Part shown: positions 62,566-64,000 of the stretch, one piece after another
Layout: each line of letters begins with the position of its first letter
Position numbering within the stretch: the first letter of the stretch is position 1
Source: Streptomyces oryzae
GTDB lineage: Bacteria; Actinomycetota; Actinomycetes; Streptomycetales; Streptomycetaceae
Length of the DNA: 64,000 bases
Assembly (NCBI RefSeq): GCF_017676365.1
Contig: NZ_JADKMA010000006.1
Coordinates: 1 to 64,000 of the forward strand
Reading direction: 5' to 3'
Program-made: the position numbers and the translations under genes
Notes under the pieces: model-generated
Seen by the model: the letters and a program-made list of their open reading frames with translations, nothing else
What the model was told of the DNA's origin: nothing
Databases searched by the model: none

Positions 62566-63374
62566 GCGTCCTCCTGTTCGTGGGCCTGGTCGCGGACGAA
62601 CCGGGCGGTGACGCTGCCCAGACCGCCGAAGGTCGCGGTGACGCAGTCACCGGCGGCGACGGGCACCGCGGCGCAGACGGAGCCGGGCAGCACGACATGG
62701 CCGGCCGCCAGGGTGACGCCGAGCCGGCCCACGGTGTTCGCCAGCCACACCAGGGCGTTGAGGGGCGAACCGAGGACGGCGCCTCCCGCGCCGGTTCCGA
62801 CCACCATGCCGCGCCGGCTCAGCACACAGCCGGCCAGCCGCAGATCGACCGCGCCGACCGGGACTGGGCGGCTGCCGAGCACCACGCCGCCCGATGACGC
62901 GTTGTCCGCCACCGTGTCGACCAGGCCGATCTTCCAGTCCCGGATGCGGGAGTCGATGATCTCGATGGCGGGCAGGACGTAGTCGACCGCCGAGAGTGCC
63001 TGCGCGGCGTTCACCCCCGGTCCGCTCAACGGCCGCTTCAGTACGAAAGCGATCTCCGGCTCGACCTTGGGACTGATGAACGCGTCGAGCGGGATCGGCA
63101 GCCCCTCCAGGTGGAACATGCCGCCCATCAGATGCCCGTAGTCGGGTTGGTCGACCCCGAGCTGGCGCTGCATGGCCGCCGAGGTGAGCCCCACCTTGTG
63201 TCCCTGGACGGGCTGTCCCTCCTCGGTCCAGGCGCGGACCTGCGCCAGCTGGATCGCGTAGGCGTCGTCGACCGTCAGCCCGGGGTGGGACCGGCTGAGC
63301 GGGGGGATGGGCTCGCGGCTGCGCCGGGCCGCCTGCAGTTCCTCGGCGACCACGCCATGCGTGGCTCTGTCCAT
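62562..63374 (-). CDS. 2-keto-4-pentenoate hydratase (270 aa)
   Basis: Same fold as the decarboxylase at 59.8 kb: [20 protein letters not shown] near 60, [20 protein letters not shown] near 105, [20 protein letters not shown] near 135, [20 protein letters not shown]. The presence of [10 protein letters not shown]-type loop residues fits hydratases of the MhpD/DmpE branch. The ATG at 63374 has GAGGAGACG upstream; longer in-frame starts exist to 63440. It is the first gene of the operon and follows the intergenic region containing the inverted 12-bp sites. Confidence 0.9.
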   Translation of the reverse strand: MDRATHGVVAEELQAARRSREPIPPLSRSHPGLTVDDAYAIQLAQVRAWTEEGQPVQGHKVGLTSAAMQRQLGVDQPDYGHLMGGMFHLEGLPIPLDAFISPKVEPEIAFVLKRPLSGPGVNAAQALSAVDYVLPAIEIIDSRIRDWKIGLVDTVADNASSGGVVLGSRPVPVGAVDLRLAGCVLSRRGMVVGTGAGGAVLGSPLNALVWLANTVGRLGVTLAAGHVVLPGSVCAAVPVAAGDCVTATFGGLGSVTARFVRDQAHEQEDA

Positions 63375-63445
63375 CCGCGTCTCCTCGGTCGGGCTGTGAC
63401 GGTCTCCCCGAAGCATGTTCGGCGGCTGCTGGAACGACAAGCGGC

Positions 63446-63512
63446 GTGATCCGCTGAACGGATCATGATCACGAACAACCCATGCGAGATTGTGTCCCGC
63501 TCAGCGGATCAC
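63446..63512. promoter_or_regulatory. inverted pair of 12-bp sites upstream of the meta-cleavage operon
   Basis: GTGATCCGCTGA (63446-63457) recurs exactly as its reverse complement TCAGCGGATCAC (63501-63512). The first copy also overlaps a tighter palindrome, TGATCCG-CTGAA-CGGATCA (63447-63465). The pair lies between the hydratase start (63374) and the IclR gene end (63646). This is the expected place and symmetry for an IclR-family operator; assignment is inferred. Confidence 0.6.
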
Positions 63513-63645
63513 CTTGCTTGCTCGCTCCGCACCGCGGGAGGACAGTCGGTCTCCGCAAACGCGTGACACACCACAGGCCGAACGCAATGGAGGGAACGGC
63601 ATGAGCGGACCAGCCGCGCCCGGACGGGCCATGCGCCGTGTCCGC

Positions 63646-64000
63646 TCAGCGTTCGTCCGGAACGGGGCTCGGGCCGCGCAGTTCGCGGCTGATGGCGAGC
63701 GCGGCCGTACGTACCGCGGGGCCCACCCGTCGCAGATTGAGGCGGCCGCTCCAGCCCGAGATGGACACCGCCGCGACAGCTCGGCCGCCCGCCCCCAGGA
63801 TCGCACTCGCCACACACCCCACGCCGGGGCCGGACTCCTCGCTCTCATACGCGAGTCCCGCGCCGCGGATACGTTCCAGTTCGCGCCTCAGCAGCTGCGG
63901 CGCCGTGATCGTCCGGGGGCCGATGGCGGCCAGTCCACGCACGCAGACGGCGTCGACCGCCTCCGCCGGGCTGAACGCGAGAAGGGCCTTGCCCACCGCG
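63646..64000 (-). CDS. IclR-family regulator, C-terminal part (truncated by window end)
   Basis: The visible frame covers the C-terminal effector-binding domain: AVGKALLAFSPAEAVDAV, TAPQLLRRELERIRGAGLAY, ESEESGPGVGCVASAILGAG and VSISGWSGRLNLRRVGPAVR, with the GVGCVA and VSISGW strands typical of IclR proteins. The helix-turn-helix part is beyond position 64000. It lies on the same strand as the meta-cleavage operon, 271 bases upstream, and is a likely regulator of it. Confidence 0.88.
   Translation of the reverse strand, partial: AVGKALLAFSPAEAVDAVCVRGLAAIGPRTITAPQLLRRELERIRGAGLAYESEESGPGVGCVASAILGAGGRAVAAVSISGWSGRLNLRRVGPAVRTAALAISRELRGPSPVPDER

Noticed and set aside
1-64000. CRISPR arrays, rRNA genes or riboswitches
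   Set aside because: No regularly spaced repeats, rRNA signatures or recognised riboswitch cores were noticed in the window.

Overview
The window looks like accessory chromosomal DNA from a Streptomyces or close relative. Base composition is very high in GC, codons end mostly in G/C, GTG starts are common, and the protein families are typical of streptomycetes: an XRE/MmyB-type regulator, PspA with PspAA, DUF1876, DUF1918, and universal stress and CBS-BON proteins. No complete tRNA, rRNA gene or CRISPR array was seen. About a quarter of the recognisable loci are broken by frameshifts, truncations or central deletions, and IS remnants are scattered throughout.

Region by region. 1-3.1 kb is a mobile-element scar: an IS5-type remnant, one intact orphan gene, and the 3' half of a tRNA-Pro abutting a decayed tyrosine integrase, which resembles an old attachment site. 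3.1-6.2 kb holds two short-chain dehydrogenases, an Atu4866-type protein and a divergent XRE regulator; a perfect 12-bp inverted repeat lies in the divergent intergenic region. 6.4-8.5 kb is an IS/recombinase graveyard (serine recombinase, IS5, IS3, IS5). 8.6-17.5 kb is a catabolic island: an acyl-CoA ligase, a truncated TauD-like gene, an AraC regulator, then an operon of BKACE (DUF849), quinone-oxidoreductase-like enzyme, TauD/TfdA dioxygenase, MFS transporter and an RBBP9-like hydrolase.

17.8-22.8 kb is a sulfur-oxidation locus. Persulfide dioxygenase fused to two rhodanese domains, a single rhodanese and a TauE/SafE exporter form one operon. Divergent from it is an unusual one-chain fusion of a six-helix membrane cytochrome-b-like domain with a sulfite-oxidase-type molybdenum domain. 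23-28.3 kb mixes an intact dimethylformamidase-beta-like Tat lipoprotein and a secreted tandem ferritin-like protein with decayed genes.

28.6-50 kb resembles the dormancy/hypoxia regulons of actinobacteria: universal stress proteins, CBS-BON proteins, nicotinate phosphoribosyltransferase, PEP synthase, AhpD-like protein, DUF1918, nitroreductase, acyltransferase, and remnants of ribosome hibernation factor, a P-type ATPase, PdhA, D-lactate dehydrogenase and a cytochrome b operon. 50-55 kb adds an envelope/metal-stress part (PspA-PspAA, small membrane proteins, and a copper ATPase carrying a cupredoxin domain in place of a heavy-metal-binding domain). 55-57.3 kb has more debris and one intact hypothetical gene.

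57.4-63.4 kb is a tightly packed eight-gene meta-cleavage operon for catechol-type intermediates: ring-cleavage VOC dioxygenase, carboxymuconolactone-decarboxylase-like protein, tautomerase, oxalocrotonate decarboxylase, aldolase, acetaldehyde dehydrogenase, hydratase and a TIM-barrel isomerase-like enzyme. An IclR regulator gene, cut by the window end, lies upstream, and the gap between them contains an exact 12-bp sequence repeated in inverted orientation.
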